A stretch of 64,000 nucleotides of DNA from Aurantiacibacter arachoides (GTDB taxonomy: Bacteria; Pseudomonadota; Alphaproteobacteria; Sphingomonadales; Sphingomonadaceae), in contig NZ_WTYH01000001.1 of the NCBI RefSeq assembly GCF_009827335.1, positions 744,001 through 808,000 of the forward strand, written 5' to 3'. The position numbers and the translations under genes are program-made. The stretch's first letter is position 1. Each line of letters opens with the position of its first letter. The notes beneath the pieces were generated by a model, which made no database searches, was not told the origin of the DNA, and saw only the letters and a list, made by a program, of their open reading frames with translations. Shown here piece by piece: positions 19,976-28,665 of this stretch.

Positions 19976-20557
19976 ATGAAAGCCACGTCCTTTGCCCTTG
20001 CCGCGCTCGGGTTGACGATCGCCGCGCCTGCCTCGGCCGATGTCGTGGCCAGCGGAGACGGTGGCTTTGCGACGCGGGATACCATCACGATCCCAGCGTC
20101 TCCCGCCGAGGTGTGGGATACGCTCGTCCGCCCCGCGCTCTACTGGAACCCCGAACACAGCTGGTATGGCAGTGCCGACCAACTGTTCCTCACCTTTGGT
20201 CCGGGCGGTTGCTTCTGCGAAATCGTCAGCGGCACGCCGGAAGACGCGATCGAGGATCTCGCCTTTGTCGAACACGCGCGGGTGATCCGCACCGCGTCCG
20301 GTCAGATGCTGCGCCTGTCAGGCGCCTTTGGTCCGCTTCAGGGCGAGGCGTTGACAGGAACGCTGACCATAGAGCTTGACGCAGAGGGCGCGGGCACCCG
20401 GGTAGAATGGTCCTATGTGGTCGCCGGGTTCTCGCGATTCTCCCTGCCCGAGATAGCACCGGTCGTTGACATGGTCATGAGCGAGCAACTCGGGCGCCTG
20501 GGCACCGCCGTGGCCGCCAGGGCCGGCAATGCCGAGGGTGGGGCGGTTCAGCCGTAG
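19976..20557 (+). CDS. Secreted SRPBCC (START-like) domain protein
   Basis: 193 residues from the ATG at 19976. The N terminus MKATSFALAALGLTIAAPASA is a signal peptide with a likely cut after ASA, so the protein is periplasmic. The remainder fits the SRPBCC ligand-binding fold: an opening strand ending in ITIPASPAEVWDTLV, then a beta-rich middle and a long C-terminal helix (EIAPVVDMVMSEQLGRLGTA). Most SRPBCC proteins bind hydrophobic ligands; the ligand here is unknown. It lies between adk and rpsM in the same direction, an uncommon place for a secreted protein. A GTG at 19952 would add 8 residues before the signal peptide and is less likely. Confidence 0.75.
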   Translation: MKATSFALAALGLTIAAPASADVVASGDGGFATRDTITIPASPAEVWDTLVRPALYWNPEHSWYGSADQLFLTFGPGGCFCEIVSGTPEDAIEDLAFVEHARVIRTASGQMLRLSGAFGPLQGEALTGTLTIELDAEGAGTRVEWSYVVAGFSRFSLPEIAPVVDMVMSEQLGRLGTAVAARAGNAEGGAVQP

Positions 20558-20673
20558 GGGAACTGACGGCTTTTGACTTTCGCGCGGTTTCGCGCTAGAT
20601 CCGGACCGCAGCATCGAAACGCGACGCTCAGTGGCCATGCCGCTGGCCCGCTTCGGCCTGTTGACACAGCCGG

Positions 20674-20702
20674 TTGACGCGGAGGGGGAATCACCCTATC
20701 TG
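20674..20702 (+). promoter_or_regulatory. Candidate promoter of the rpsM-rpsK-rpoA-rplQ transcript
   Basis: TTGACG (20674-20679), a 17-base spacer and TATCTG (20697-20702) form a plausible sigma-70-type promoter 157 bases before rpsM in the 301-base gap after the SRPBCC gene. The sequence CCCTATCT (20694-20701) over the -10 box is repeated inverted as AGATAGGG at 20806-20813. Confidence 0.4.
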
Positions 20703-20858
20703 CGCACTTCATTCGTCCATCGCGATCGGATTTTCTTGCTAGCGGCAGCCTTGTGCGCGCCTTCGGCATGGCTTTCGTGAGCGGCGGTCGAATGGAACCG
20801 CGATGAGATAGGGTCGGCCCTCGAAAGCCGTAATGCCCTGTGGAGCATGGAGAAGTAA

Positions 20859-21227
20859 GTGGCTCGTATTGCCGGGATCAACATCCCAACCAACAAGCGC
20901 GTTATCGTGGCGCTCACCTACATTCACGGTATCGGCCCCGCCACGGCGACCAAGATCGTCGACAAGCTCGGCATCGATCATGCCCGCCGCGTGCAGGACT
21001 TGACCGACGCCGAGGTGTTGCAGATCCGTGAAACGATCGATTCCGATTTTCAGGTGGAAGGCGATCTTCGTCGCGATACCGCGATGAACATCAAGCGCCT
21101 CATGGACCTCGCCTGCTATCGCGGCCTGCGTCATCGCAAGGGCCTGCCCGTTCGCGGCCAGCGCACCCACACCAACGCCCGCACCCGCAAGGGCAAGGCC
21201 AAGCCGATCGCCGGCAAGAAGAAGTAA
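20859..21227 (+). CDS. rpsM: 30S ribosomal protein S13
   Basis: 122 residues, starting with GTG at 20859 after GGAGAAG. S13 lies in the 30S head and forms bridges to the 50S subunit. [28 protein letters not shown] and the basic tail [29 protein letters not shown] are diagnostic. First gene of the alpha operon. rpmJ and infA, which precede it in some bacteria, are absent here, as in other alphaproteobacteria. Confidence 0.98.
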   Translation: MARIAGINIPTNKRVIVALTYIHGIGPATATKIVDKLGIDHARRVQDLTDAEVLQIRETIDSDFQVEGDLRRDTAMNIKRLMDLACYRGLRHRKGLPVRGQRTHTNARTRKGKAKPIAGKKK

Positions 21228-21288
21228 GCCGTCGGGGCTTGTCGCCCCGCAGCTTTTCCCTTCTTTCGAGACACGAGGAATTTGAACG

Positions 21289-21678
21289 ATGGCACGCGAA
21301 CCAGGCCGTATCCGGCGCCGTGACAAGAAGAACATCTCCAGTGGCGTGGCGCATGTCAACGCCAGCTTCAACAACACCATGATCACCATCACCGACGCGC
21401 AGGGCAATGCCATCAGCTGGTCCAGTGCCGGTGCGATGGGCTTCAAGGGCAGCCGCAAGTCGACGCCCTATGCCGCGCAGGTCGCTGCCGACGATGCGGG
21501 CAAGAAGGCCGCCGAGCACGGTGTGCGCACCCTCGAGGTGGAGATCAAGGGTCCGGGTTCGGGCCGCGAAAGCGCCTTGCGCGCATTGCAGGCGGTGGGT
21601 TTCACCATCACCTCGATCCGCGACGTGACCCCGATCCCCCACAACGGCGTGAGGCCTTCCAAGCGCCGCCGCGTCTGA
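21289..21678 (+). CDS. rpsK: 30S ribosomal protein S11
   Basis: 129 residues, canonical. S11 shapes the mRNA exit (Shine-Dalgarno) cleft with S7. [43 protein letters not shown] core and the C-terminal [18 protein letters not shown] are diagnostic. A small hairpin, CGGGGC (21233-21238) / GCCCCG (21244-21249), precedes it in the gap after rpsM. rpsD (S4), which follows in E. coli, is not present. Confidence 0.98.
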   Translation: MAREPGRIRRRDKKNISSGVAHVNASFNNTMITITDAQGNAISWSSAGAMGFKGSRKSTPYAAQVAADDAGKKAAEHGVRTLEVEIKGPGSGRESALRALQAVGFTITSIRDVTPIPHNGVRPSKRRRV

Positions 21679-21725
21679 TCGAAGCCTGCCGCGGGAGGCA
21701 TCTTCCGCAACCAGTCATTCGCATC

Positions 21726-21753
21726 GGCCGCGGCGCACCAGCGCTCCGCGGCC
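21726..21753 (+). terminator. Strong hairpin between rpsK and rpoA
   Basis: Stem GGCCGCGGCGC (21726-21736) pairs with GCG..CCGCGGCC (21741-21753) with a two-base bulge, about 11 bp in all. It is followed by only a short T-run (CCTTTG). Probably an attenuator, a processing site or a protein-binding site upstream of rpoA. Confidence 0.45.
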
Positions 21754-21785
21754 TTTGCGCCAGAAATCCTAACTAGGGGAAGTCC

Positions 21786-22841
21786 ATGTCCGTCAACACC
21801 AAGAACTGGCAGGAACTCAAGAAGCCCAACACCCTCGAGGTCAAGGAAGGCAGCGACAAGAAGCGCAAGGCTACCTTCGTGGCCGAGCCGCTCGAGCGCG
21901 GCTACGGCCTGACGCTCGGCAACGCCCTGCGCCGTGTGCTGCTGTCCAGCCTGCAGGGTGCTGCGATCACCTCGATCAAGATCGAAAACGTGCTGCACGA
22001 GTTTTCCAGCCTGGCTGGCGTGCGCGAGGACGTGACCGACATCGTCCTCAACGTGAAGCAGATCGCGCTAAAGATGGAAGGCGAGGGCGCCAAGCGCCTG
22101 CAGCTTTCGGCCACTGGCCCGGGTGAAGTCACCGCCGGCGATATCGCGGTGACCGGCGACATCGAGGTCCTGAACAAGGATCTGGTGATCTGCCACCTCG
22201 ACGAAGGCGCGACGCTGAACATGGAACTGACGGCCGACAGCGGCAAGGGTTACGTGCCCGCCGTGTCGAACCGGCCGGTGGATGCGCCGATTGGCCTCAT
22301 CCCGATCGACTCGCTCTACTCGCCGATCAAGCAGGTCAGCTACAAGGTCGAGAACGCTCGCGTCGGCCAGGAACTGGACTTTGACAAGCTGTCGCTGACC
22401 ATCGAGACCGACGGCACCGTCACGCCTGAAGATGCCGTGGCCTACGCCGCTCGCATCCTGCAGGACCAGCTGACGCTGTTCGTCCACTTCGAGGACGGTA
22501 TCCCGCAGCCGCAGAGCGCCATGATCGGCGTCGCCGCCGAGCCGCAGGAAAGCGACACCAACCAGCTCAACCGTTACCTCCTCAAAAAGGTCGACGAGCT
22601 GGAGCTGTCGGTGCGTTCGGCCAATTGCCTCAAGAACGACAACATCATCTACATCGGCGACCTGGTCCAGAAGACCGAGGCCGAGATGCTGCGTACGCCC
22701 AACTTCGGTCGCAAGTCCTTGAACGAAATCAAGGAAGTGCTTTCCAGCATGGGCCTGCGCCTCGGCATGGACATCCCCGGATGGCCGCCCGAGAACATCG
22801 AGGAAATGGCCAAGAAGCTCGAACAGGAACTGCTCGGCTAA
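21786..22841 (+). CDS. rpoA: DNA-directed RNA polymerase subunit alpha
   Basis: 351 residues, usual for alphaproteobacteria. The N-terminal dimerisation domain ([30 protein letters not shown]) nucleates polymerase assembly. The C-terminal domain ([20 protein letters not shown] and [18 protein letters not shown]) contacts UP elements and activators. Member of the alpha operon rpsM-rpsK-rpoA-rplQ. Start at 21786 follows AGGGGAAG. Confidence 0.98.
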   Translation: MSVNTKNWQELKKPNTLEVKEGSDKKRKATFVAEPLERGYGLTLGNALRRVLLSSLQGAAITSIKIENVLHEFSSLAGVREDVTDIVLNVKQIALKMEGEGAKRLQLSATGPGEVTAGDIAVTGDIEVLNKDLVICHLDEGATLNMELTADSGKGYVPAVSNRPVDAPIGLIPIDSLYSPIKQVSYKVENARVGQELDFDKLSLTIETDGTVTPEDAVAYAARILQDQLTLFVHFEDGIPQPQSAMIGVAAEPQESDTNQLNRYLLKKVDELELSVRSANCLKNDNIIYIGDLVQKTEAEMLRTPNFGRKSLNEIKEVLSSMGLRLGMDIPGWPPENIEEMAKKLEQELLG

Positions 22842-22850
22842 CAGGGTTTG

Positions 22851-22874
22851 GGCGGCGCACCCTTAAGCGCCGCC
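22851..22874 (+). terminator. Hairpin between rpoA and rplQ
   Basis: Perfect 8-bp stem GGCGGCGC (22851-22858) / GCGCCGCC (22867-22874), 8-base loop, no T-run. Likely a processing or stability element in the alpha operon transcript. Confidence 0.4.
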
Positions 22875-22922
22875 AGCACTGGGGTACCTTAGACGGCCCC
22901 TTTTCGAACGGAGTACAAAGAA

Positions 22923-23342
22923 ATGCGTCATGGTATCAAGGGCCGCAAGCTCAGCCGCAAGAGCCAGCACCGCACGGCATTGTTCCGCAACATGGCGGCG
23001 GCGCTGATCAAGCACGAGCAGATCACCACCACCGTCGCCAAGGCGAAGGAACTGCGTCCTTACGTGGAAAAGCTGGTGACCCTCGCCAAGCGCGGTGGCC
23101 TTTCCAACCGTCGCCTGGCGCACGCCCGCCTGCTGGACGATGCGCAGCTCATCAAGCTGTTCGACGTTCTGGCCGCCCGCTACGCCGACCGTGAAGGCGG
23201 CTACACCCGCATCATCCGCGCCGGCATCCGCCAGAGCGACGCGGTGCAGATGGCCATCATCGAATTCGTCGACCGCGATGTCGCCGCCAAGGGCCAGGAT
23301 TCGGGTCCGGTGATTAACGAGGAAGAGTTCGAAGACGCGTAA
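22923..23342 (+). CDS. rplQ: 50S ribosomal protein L17
   Basis: 139 residues. L17 surrounds the peptide exit region. [38 protein letters not shown] N terminus is diagnostic; the family core ends about residue 120 and a short acidic end (NEEEFEDA) follows. Last gene of the alpha operon; a good intrinsic terminator begins 24 bases after its stop. Confidence 0.98.
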   Translation: MRHGIKGRKLSRKSQHRTALFRNMAAALIKHEQITTTVAKAKELRPYVEKLVTLAKRGGLSNRRLAHARLLDDAQLIKLFDVLAARYADREGGYTRIIRAGIRQSDAVQMAIIEFVDRDVAAKGQDSGPVINEEEFEDA

Positions 23343-23366
23343 GTCGCACTCGGTACGAGACAAGCG

Positions 23367-23403
23367 AAGGGCCGGGAGAGCGATCTTCCGGCCCTTACTT
23401 TTT
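23367..23403 (+). terminator. Rho-independent terminator after rplQ
   Basis: Stem AAGGGCCGG (23367-23375) / CCGGCCCTT (23388-23396), 12-base loop, then ACTTTTT (23397-23403). It ends the ribosomal protein locus. Confidence 0.85.
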
Positions 23404-23436
23404 GCGCATGGCGAGGTTCGGTAATCGAGATGGCCC

Positions 23437-23464
23437 ATTCAGGAAAAGCGGTTCCTTCCTGAAT
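23437..23464. repeat. 9-bp inverted repeat before the secreted Tyr/Arg/Asp-rich protein gene
   Basis: ATTCAGGAA (23437-23445) and TTCCTGAAT (23456-23464) are perfect inverted repeats with a 10-base spacer. It lies about 100 bases before the next gene. It could be an operator or a hairpin; no known motif is recognised. A second small palindrome, GTCTC-AC-GAGAC, lies nearby at about 23493-23504. Confidence 0.5.
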
Positions 23465-23562
23465 ATTTCCTAACACCAAAGTTCAGCCTCGTCTCACGAG
23501 ACTCGCGCTAGACCATCTCATCAAGGCGGTGGAGAACGCGCTGCCAGTGAAGGAGACGCCCG

Positions 23563-24165
23563 ATGACAAAGTTGAAAGCCATGGCCAAAGGAACGTTTGC
23601 CACCCTTGCGGCTGGCGCGATGACGCTCTCGGCCGCTGCCCCCGCCGCCGCGCAGGATCGCTGGCGCGACCGTGATGACGACGGCATCGGTGCCGGCGAG
23701 ATCATTGCGGGCGCGGTTATTCTCGGTGGCCTTGCTGCTATCCTCGGCTCTGGCCGCAACGACCGCTACGACGACTATCGGTATCGCGACAGCCGCGACT
23801 ATCGCTACAACGACAGCCGCTACGGCGACTATCGCAACGGGTATGATGGCTATGGCCAGCAGTCGAGCCGCCGGGCGGTGGAACAGTGTGTCGGGGCTGC
23901 CGAACAGTATGCCCAGCGACGACTCGGCAGCCGTGCGGAGGTTTACGAAATTGCCGACATCGACCGTGAAAATCGCGGGTACGAGGTCAAGGGCCGCATC
24001 GCCGTTCGCGACGACTATCGTTACGCCGACCGTCGCAGCCGGTATGGCTACCGCGATTACAGTCGCGGCAATCGGAACCAGGGCTGGGACGAGGGTCGCT
24101 TCGAGTGTGACTATCGCAACGGCCGCGTGGTGGGGATCGATTTCAGCGGTATCCGCGGTCTTTGA
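23563..24165 (+). CDS. Secreted low-complexity Tyr/Arg/Asp-rich protein
   Basis: 200 residues. A signal peptide (about 1-31, ending APAAAQ) is followed by a charged linker and a glycine/alanine-rich hydrophobic segment, GEIIAGAVILGGLAAILGSG (46-65), possibly a membrane or glycine-zipper segment. Next comes a low-complexity stretch of short Asp-Tyr-Arg repeats (about 66-105). The C-terminal half contains a more ordered region starting RRAVEQCVGAAEQYAQRRLG with two Cys residues. Proteins of this design are common in sphingomonads; the function is unknown. It is monocistronic, with its own upstream region of 160 bases after the rplQ terminator. Confidence 0.75.
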   Translation: MTKLKAMAKGTFATLAAGAMTLSAAAPAAAQDRWRDRDDDGIGAGEIIAGAVILGGLAAILGSGRNDRYDDYRYRDSRDYRYNDSRYGDYRNGYDGYGQQSSRRAVEQCVGAAEQYAQRRLGSRAEVYEIADIDRENRGYEVKGRIAVRDDYRYADRRSRYGYRDYSRGNRNQGWDEGRFECDYRNGRVVGIDFSGIRGL

Positions 24166-24315
24166 GGCCGGCAGACAGCATCGATACGATGACTTGAGAA
24201 CGAGGCGGTCCAGGCTGATAGCAGCCTGGGCCGCCTCGTCTTTTCGCCTGAGGCGGGACACGGTAGGATTGGTATGCGCGGCGGATAGGCCCATTCCCGC
24301 GCCCCAACCCTTGCA

Positions 24316-24951
24316 CTACGCCTCGCGCGAATAGGCGGGCAGTTCGATGCGCCAGATCATCGCCGCGCCGCGCAGGGCAAACCCTGCCAGAGCGGCGATG
24401 GCCATGGCGAGCGGCTGGGCCACGCCGATCAGCAACAGCCCGGCGCATAGTGCAGCCGCCAGCGCGGCGGCGGTGACGTAGAGCTCCGGCCGCATGAGGA
24501 TGGACGGCACGCCTGCGATGACATCGCGGATTATGCCGCCCACACATCCCGTCACCACGCCCAGGATTACCGCCGCGAGTGGCGCGACATCGAAGGCCAG
24601 CGCCTTGGCCGTGCCGAGCGCTGCAAAGGCTGCCAGTCCGATGGCGTCTGCCCATTCCAGCCAGCGGCCGCTCCACCATTTCGAAGGCAGCCACCACGCT
24701 ATGGTCGCGGTGACGAGGATCACCGGGGCGATCCAGAAATCCCGCAGCCAGAACGCCGGCTGGCCGAGCAACAGGTCGCGCACCGATCCGCCGCCGACGC
24801 CTGTCACCAGCGCAAAAAAGGCGCAGGTGACGAACGTCTGGTTGAGCCGTGCCGCCATCAGCGCGCCTGACAGCGCGAACACCGCCGTGCCGGCCAGATC
24901 GACGAAAGGCGGCAGGACGGGCGCCGCGATGGCTGCAGGAAAGGTCATCAT
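24316..24951 (-). CDS. TRIC-family (YadS/UPF0126) cation channel
   Basis: 211 residues, about seven membrane segments in two repeated halves, as in prokaryotic trimeric intracellular cation channels. The two conserved glycine-rich signatures are seen: FALVTGVGGGSVRDLLLG in the first half and LGVVTGCVGGIIRDVIAG in the second. Prokaryotic members conduct monovalent cations; the older UPF0126 group may also take up other small solutes. The start ATGATGA overlaps the stop of the upstream PepSY gene, so they are coupled. Confidence 0.85.
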   Translation of the reverse strand: MMTFPAAIAAPVLPPFVDLAGTAVFALSGALMAARLNQTFVTCAFFALVTGVGGGSVRDLLLGQPAFWLRDFWIAPVILVTATIAWWLPSKWWSGRWLEWADAIGLAAFAALGTAKALAFDVAPLAAVILGVVTGCVGGIIRDVIAGVPSILMRPELYVTAAALAAALCAGLLLIGVAQPLAMAIAALAGFALRGAAMIWRIELPAYSREA

Positions 24952-25637
24952 GGTCCCGTCACCGCCAACTTCGCCTTGCGCCGGCGGAACATCAGCGTGC
25001 ACCCGATCAGCGATCCTGCCACGCTGAGCGCGGCAAACACGACAAGTACCCAGTGGTTGAAGGGCGCCTGCCCCTCCAGGTCGCGCGTTTCCAGATCCAT
25101 GATGTGCAGGCCCCAGAAGAAATCGTAAATCCGCCACCATCCGGTACGCACTGCCTGCACCTCGCCGGTCTGGGCGTTGATGTAGAGGTTGGTGTCGTCC
25201 GCAAACCGCGCCTGCCACACGTTCACTGGGTTGCGAAAATCGCGGGGCACCTCGTCCGCGGGGAAATAGGTCATGCCTTCCAGGGCGGCATCCCCGGTGA
25301 AGGTCGCCTGCGCGATTTCGCGCGCCGCGGTTTCGCCCACGGGATTGTAAAGGCTGCCGTCGCTGGCCGAATAGCGATAGCGCCCGCCATCGTCCTCCAC
25401 CACGATCCACCCGGCACCGTCGACGAAATTCTGCAAGGTGACGCTGCGCACCGGGCCAGTCAGCTGCGGCAGCACCAGTCCATCGGCGGCGACAGGAGGC
25501 AATTCCAGGCGCCGGTCCGATCCGCGCACGCTTTCTATCGGCTGGATAATCATGACGAGGCCGGAGACCGTCCACATTACGATGGGAAGGCCGACCAGCC
25601 AGCCCAGCCAGATATGCCATCTGGCAAAGCGGCGCAT
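24948..25637 (-). CDS. PepSY-type two-membrane-segment protein
   Basis: 229 residues from the ATG at 25637. The N-terminal segment HIWLGWLVGLPIVMWTVSGL is typical of PepSY-associated TM proteins, and the C terminus has another membrane helix, HWVLVVFAALSVAGSLIGC, followed by a basic anchor. The periplasmic part contains two PepSY-like units (for example GGRYRYSASDGSLYNPVGE and TNLYINAQTGEVQAVRTGWW). Such proteins often accompany iron or metal uptake and ferric reductases; here the neighbours do not settle it. It lies in a four-gene run: membrane protein, VOC protein, PepSY, TRIC. Confidence 0.75.
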   Translation of the reverse strand: MRRFARWHIWLGWLVGLPIVMWTVSGLVMIIQPIESVRGSDRRLELPPVAADGLVLPQLTGPVRSVTLQNFVDGAGWIVVEDDGGRYRYSASDGSLYNPVGETAAREIAQATFTGDAALEGMTYFPADEVPRDFRNPVNVWQARFADDTNLYINAQTGEVQAVRTGWWRIYDFFWGLHIMDLETRDLEGQAPFNHWVLVVFAALSVAGSLIGCTLMFRRRKAKLAVTGP

Positions 25638-25659
25638 GAGACGTTGCTGGCCCACCGGA

Positions 25660-26091
25660 CTACTGCGTGGCGAACAGCTTGGTTCGATCGGCAAAGGCCT
25701 TCATCTCGATGGCGTTGCCGCTGGGATCGGTGAAGAACATCGTCGCCTGCTCTCCCGGCTGGCCTTCGAAACGGACGTGGGGCGCGATCTGAAAGGCGAC
25801 TCCCGCAGCGGTCAGCCGCTCGGCCAGCGCCTTCCAATCCGCCAGGCCAAGCACGATGCCGAAATGCGGCACCGGCACATCATGCCCGTCGACTGGGTTG
25901 GTGCCGTGCCCCCCCTTGGCCACGACGGAGGGGACCTGGTGCGCGACGATCTGGTGGCCGTAGAAGTCGAAGTCCACCCAGTCATCCGATGAGCGCCCTT
26001 CGGGGCAGCCCATGACACCACCCCAGAACGCGCGCGCAGCGGCAAGGTCGTGGACAGGAAAGGCGAGATGAAATGGCGAGAGTTCTGTCAA
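25660..26091 (-). CDS. VOC (glyoxalase/dioxygenase) superfamily protein
   Basis: 143 residues with a TTG start at 26091 that overlaps the stop of the upstream membrane-protein gene (TTGA). Two beta-alpha-beta-beta-beta modules are visible: the first opens with FHLAFPVHDLAAARAFWGG, the second with PHFGIVLGLADWKALAERL and ends with FFTDPSGNAIEMKAF. The putative metal ligands (His in FHLAF, His in VPHFG, Glu in IEMKAF) are present, so it probably binds a divalent metal. Substrate unknown; family members act in detoxification, dioxygenation or fosfomycin resistance. Confidence 0.8.
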   Translation of the reverse strand: MTELSPFHLAFPVHDLAAARAFWGGVMGCPEGRSSDDWVDFDFYGHQIVAHQVPSVVAKGGHGTNPVDGHDVPVPHFGIVLGLADWKALAERLTAAGVAFQIAPHVRFEGQPGEQATMFFTDPSGNAIEMKAFADRTKLFATQ

Positions 26092-26906
26092 CGGAGCGGT
26101 ATCCTGTGCAAGCCCAGAGCCAGGCCAAAACCCAGTATCGGGGCGGCACCATAGCCGATCAGCGGCGTGGGGTAAGGGGCCATCAGGGCGCAAACGCAAA
26201 AGCCGAAGAACAGACCGGCGAGAGTAAAGCGTTTCGCCCGGTCGAACGGCACGGCAAACAGGATAAGCGCGAAAGCGGCAGCCAGGCTGACGGCAAGCAA
26301 CACAGCCATCAGCACACTGACCGTTGCGGCCTGGGTGAGGACATTCTCTACCCACTCGCGCGGCGCCAGCTCGCCGCGAACGGCCATCCACAGCGACGCG
26401 AAGAAAGCCACGATCGCCGCGACGCCCACCTGCCAGTCGCGATTGACATGATGCAGCCCCACGGCGGCAAAGGTCAATGCGAAGCCGGTCGCTGCATCAG
26501 GCTGCAACAGCGCCGCGCCAACGCCGGCCAACAGCAGCGGCGCGGCGAGTGCGCGGTTGCGGGCGGCAAGGATCGCCAGCGGCGGGGTGGTCAGCATCCC
26601 CGTGTGCAGCGCCAGCGGGCCGAACGGAAACCACCGGCGAACCGGGTGCGCGGTGATCGAGGCCAGCTCCGGACCGATCCATACCGCCGCGACCATGACG
26701 GCCAGAAGGGCGCCCGCGAGGATATGGCGGCTGGGCGCTGTATGCGGGCCGCGACCCAGCAGGATCCATGCAATCGCCAGTCCAAGCGCGCCGAGATTTG
26801 TCAGCGGGTAATGGCTGGGGGCGCCGCTCATCGCCATCCACGCCGCGCCAGCGAGCACGGGGATCGCCAGCGCAAGGACGGCGGGCAGGCGCTCCCGCAG
26901 GGTCAT
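26088..26906 (-). CDS. Multi-pass membrane protein of unknown function
   Basis: 272 residues with about eight hydrophobic segments. One loop, VRRWFPFGPLALHTGMLTTP, slightly resembles the GARRW...P loop of FtsW/RodA, but length and the rest do not match, so I do not assign it. It begins just before the stop side of lpdA on the same strand (1 base apart) and ends overlapping the VOC gene start, so it may be expressed with the TCA operon upstream. Confidence 0.65.
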   Translation of the reverse strand: MTLRERLPAVLALAIPVLAGAAWMAMSGAPSHYPLTNLGALGLAIAWILLGRGPHTAPSRHILAGALLAVMVAAVWIGPELASITAHPVRRWFPFGPLALHTGMLTTPPLAILAARNRALAAPLLLAGVGAALLQPDAATGFALTFAAVGLHHVNRDWQVGVAAIVAFFASLWMAVRGELAPREWVENVLTQAATVSVLMAVLLAVSLAAAFALILFAVPFDRAKRFTLAGLFFGFCVCALMAPYPTPLIGYGAAPILGFGLALGLHRIPLR

Positions 26907-26907
26907 G

Positions 26908-28314
26908 TCAGATGTGGATCGGCTTGCCCTGGACGCCCATCGCGGCTTCCTTCATCGCCTCCGAGTGCGTGGGGTGGGCGTGGCAGGTGTAGGCGATGTC
27001 CTCGCTCGTCGCACCGAACTCCAGCGCCAGCGCGGCTTCGGCAATCATCGTGCCCGCGACGCTGGCGATGGCCCAGACGCCGAGCACGCGATCAGTTTCG
27101 GCATCGGCGATGATTTTCACCAGGCCGTCGGGTTCATGGTTGGTCTTGGCGCGGCTGTTCGCCATCATGGGGAACTTGCTCGTCTTCACCGTGTGCCCGG
27201 CATCCTTCGCCTGTGCCTCGGTCAGGCCGACGCCCGCGATCTCGGGCCAGGTGTAGACGACGCTGGGGATCACATCGTGGTTCACGATGCCCGTCTGTCC
27301 GGCAATGTTCTCGGCCACCGCGATGCCTTCGTCCTCGGCTTTGTGGGCGAGCATGGGGCCGGGGATGACGTCGCCAATGGCCCAGACGCCGTCCACCTTG
27401 GTGCGAAATTCATGATCGGTCTCGACCTGGCCGCGCTTGTTCACGTCCAGGCCGATGGCCTCGAGGCCAAGCTTGTCGGTATTCGGCTTGCGACCGATGG
27501 AAACCAGCACACAATCCGCATCCAGCGTCTCGGCCGCGCCGCCGGCGGCGGGCTCCATCGCCAGCGTGGCCGTGTCGCCCGCTACCGTGCAGCCGGTGAC
27601 CTTGGTGCCCAGCCTGAATTCGATACCCTGCTTCTTGAAGATCTTGCGCGCTTCCTTGCGGATATCCTCGTCCATGCCTGGCAGGATCTCGTCGAGATAT
27701 TCGACGCAGGTCACCTTCGCGCCGAGACGCCGCCATACGCTGCCCAGCTCCAGCCCGATCACGCCCGCGCCGATCACGACCATGTGCCCGGGCACCTTGG
27801 GCAGCTCCAGCGCACCGGTGGAATCGACCACCACGAACCTGGAATTGTCCACCTCGATGCCCGGCAGCGGGGTAACGCTGGAGCCGGTGGCGATGACCAC
27901 GTTCTTCGCGGTGACCGTCTCATCGCCCACCTTCACTGTGTGCGGATCCTGGAAGGTGGCGTGGCCCTTCTTCCACTCGACCTTGTTCTTCTTGAACAGG
28001 AACGCGATGCCCTTCGTCAGGCTGTCGACCGCTTCGATGCGCTGGCCGTGCAGCTTTTCCATGTTGAGCCTGGGCGTTACCTCGATGCCCATCGCTTCCA
28101 TCGCGCCGTTGGCGGCGGCATCGTAATACTCGCTCGCGTGCAACATGGCCTTGGAGGGAATACAACCGACGTTGAGACAGGTGCCGCCCAGGGTCTCCCG
28201 GCTGTCCGCGCAGGCGACCTTCAGCCCCAGCTGCGCCGCCCGGATCGCGGCGACATAGCCGCCGGGGCCGGCACCGATAACGAGGACGTCGTAGTCGTAA
28301 GTTTGTTCAGCCAC
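26908..28314 (-). CDS. lpdA: Dihydrolipoyl dehydrogenase (E3)
   Basis: 468 residues. This flavoprotein reoxidises dihydrolipoamide of the 2-oxoglutarate (and possibly pyruvate) dehydrogenase complex with NAD+. FAD motif VIGAGPGGYVAAIRAAQLG (near 13-31), redox disulfide GGTCLNVGCIPSK, NAD motif VVIGAGVIGLELGSVW and the catalytic HAHPTHSEAMKEA near the C terminus are all intact. It is downstream of odhB and a small lipoprotein gene on the - strand, so it is most likely the E3 used by the OdhAB complex. Confidence 0.97.
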   Translation of the reverse strand: MAEQTYDYDVLVIGAGPGGYVAAIRAAQLGLKVACADSRETLGGTCLNVGCIPSKAMLHASEYYDAAANGAMEAMGIEVTPRLNMEKLHGQRIEAVDSLTKGIAFLFKKNKVEWKKGHATFQDPHTVKVGDETVTAKNVVIATGSSVTPLPGIEVDNSRFVVVDSTGALELPKVPGHMVVIGAGVIGLELGSVWRRLGAKVTCVEYLDEILPGMDEDIRKEARKIFKKQGIEFRLGTKVTGCTVAGDTATLAMEPAAGGAAETLDADCVLVSIGRKPNTDKLGLEAIGLDVNKRGQVETDHEFRTKVDGVWAIGDVIPGPMLAHKAEDEGIAVAENIAGQTGIVNHDVIPSVVYTWPEIAGVGLTEAQAKDAGHTVKTSKFPMMANSRAKTNHEPDGLVKIIADAETDRVLGVWAIASVAGTMIAEAALALEFGATSEDIAYTCHAHPTHSEAMKEAAMGVQGKPIHI

Positions 28315-28319
28315 TTTGC

Positions 28320-28649
28320 TTACTCCGCTGGCAGCGTATCGCTGACTGACCCGGCCGCGCCGCCGGTCTCAGTCGCACATTGATTGACGATGCCTTCTAT
28401 CCGCTGGGGACTGGCATCTTCGATGGTCAGGTCGGGATCGGTAACAAAGGCGTTCGCCGTGCACTCGCAAACCTGCGCCACCCGACCGGCGACGATGCCC
28501 GCACTTTCGGCAACCTGCAGGCATTGCGCGGTGACCGCGTTGCCGATCTCACCTTCCAGGGCGTCACCGGCGATCTGGGTCGCAGCATCACACCCCGGCA
28601 ATGATACCAGACAGGCAATCAACAGCAGAACTTGCTTGTGCGTTGTCAT
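28320..28649 (-). CDS. Small predicted lipoprotein inside the TCA operon
   Basis: 109 residues. The N terminus MTTHKQVLLLIACLVSLPGC is a lipoprotein signal with the lipobox Cys at residue 20. The mature part is acidic, with four Cys residues (CLQVAES, VCECTANAF, NQCATE) that could form disulfides. It sits in the 350-base space between odhB and lpdA with short gaps (16 and 5 bases), so it is co-transcribed. No function recognised. Confidence 0.7.
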   Translation of the reverse strand: MTTHKQVLLLIACLVSLPGCDAATQIAGDALEGEIGNAVTAQCLQVAESAGIVAGRVAQVCECTANAFVTDPDLTIEDASPQRIEGIVNQCATETGGAAGSVSDTLPAE

Positions 28650-28665
28650 GGGGCCCTCTGGCCAA

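Noticed and set aside
17819..20275. An 818-codon - strand frame opposite secY and adk
   Set aside because: Antisense shadow; no domain, no ribosome-binding site and conserved genes on the other strand.
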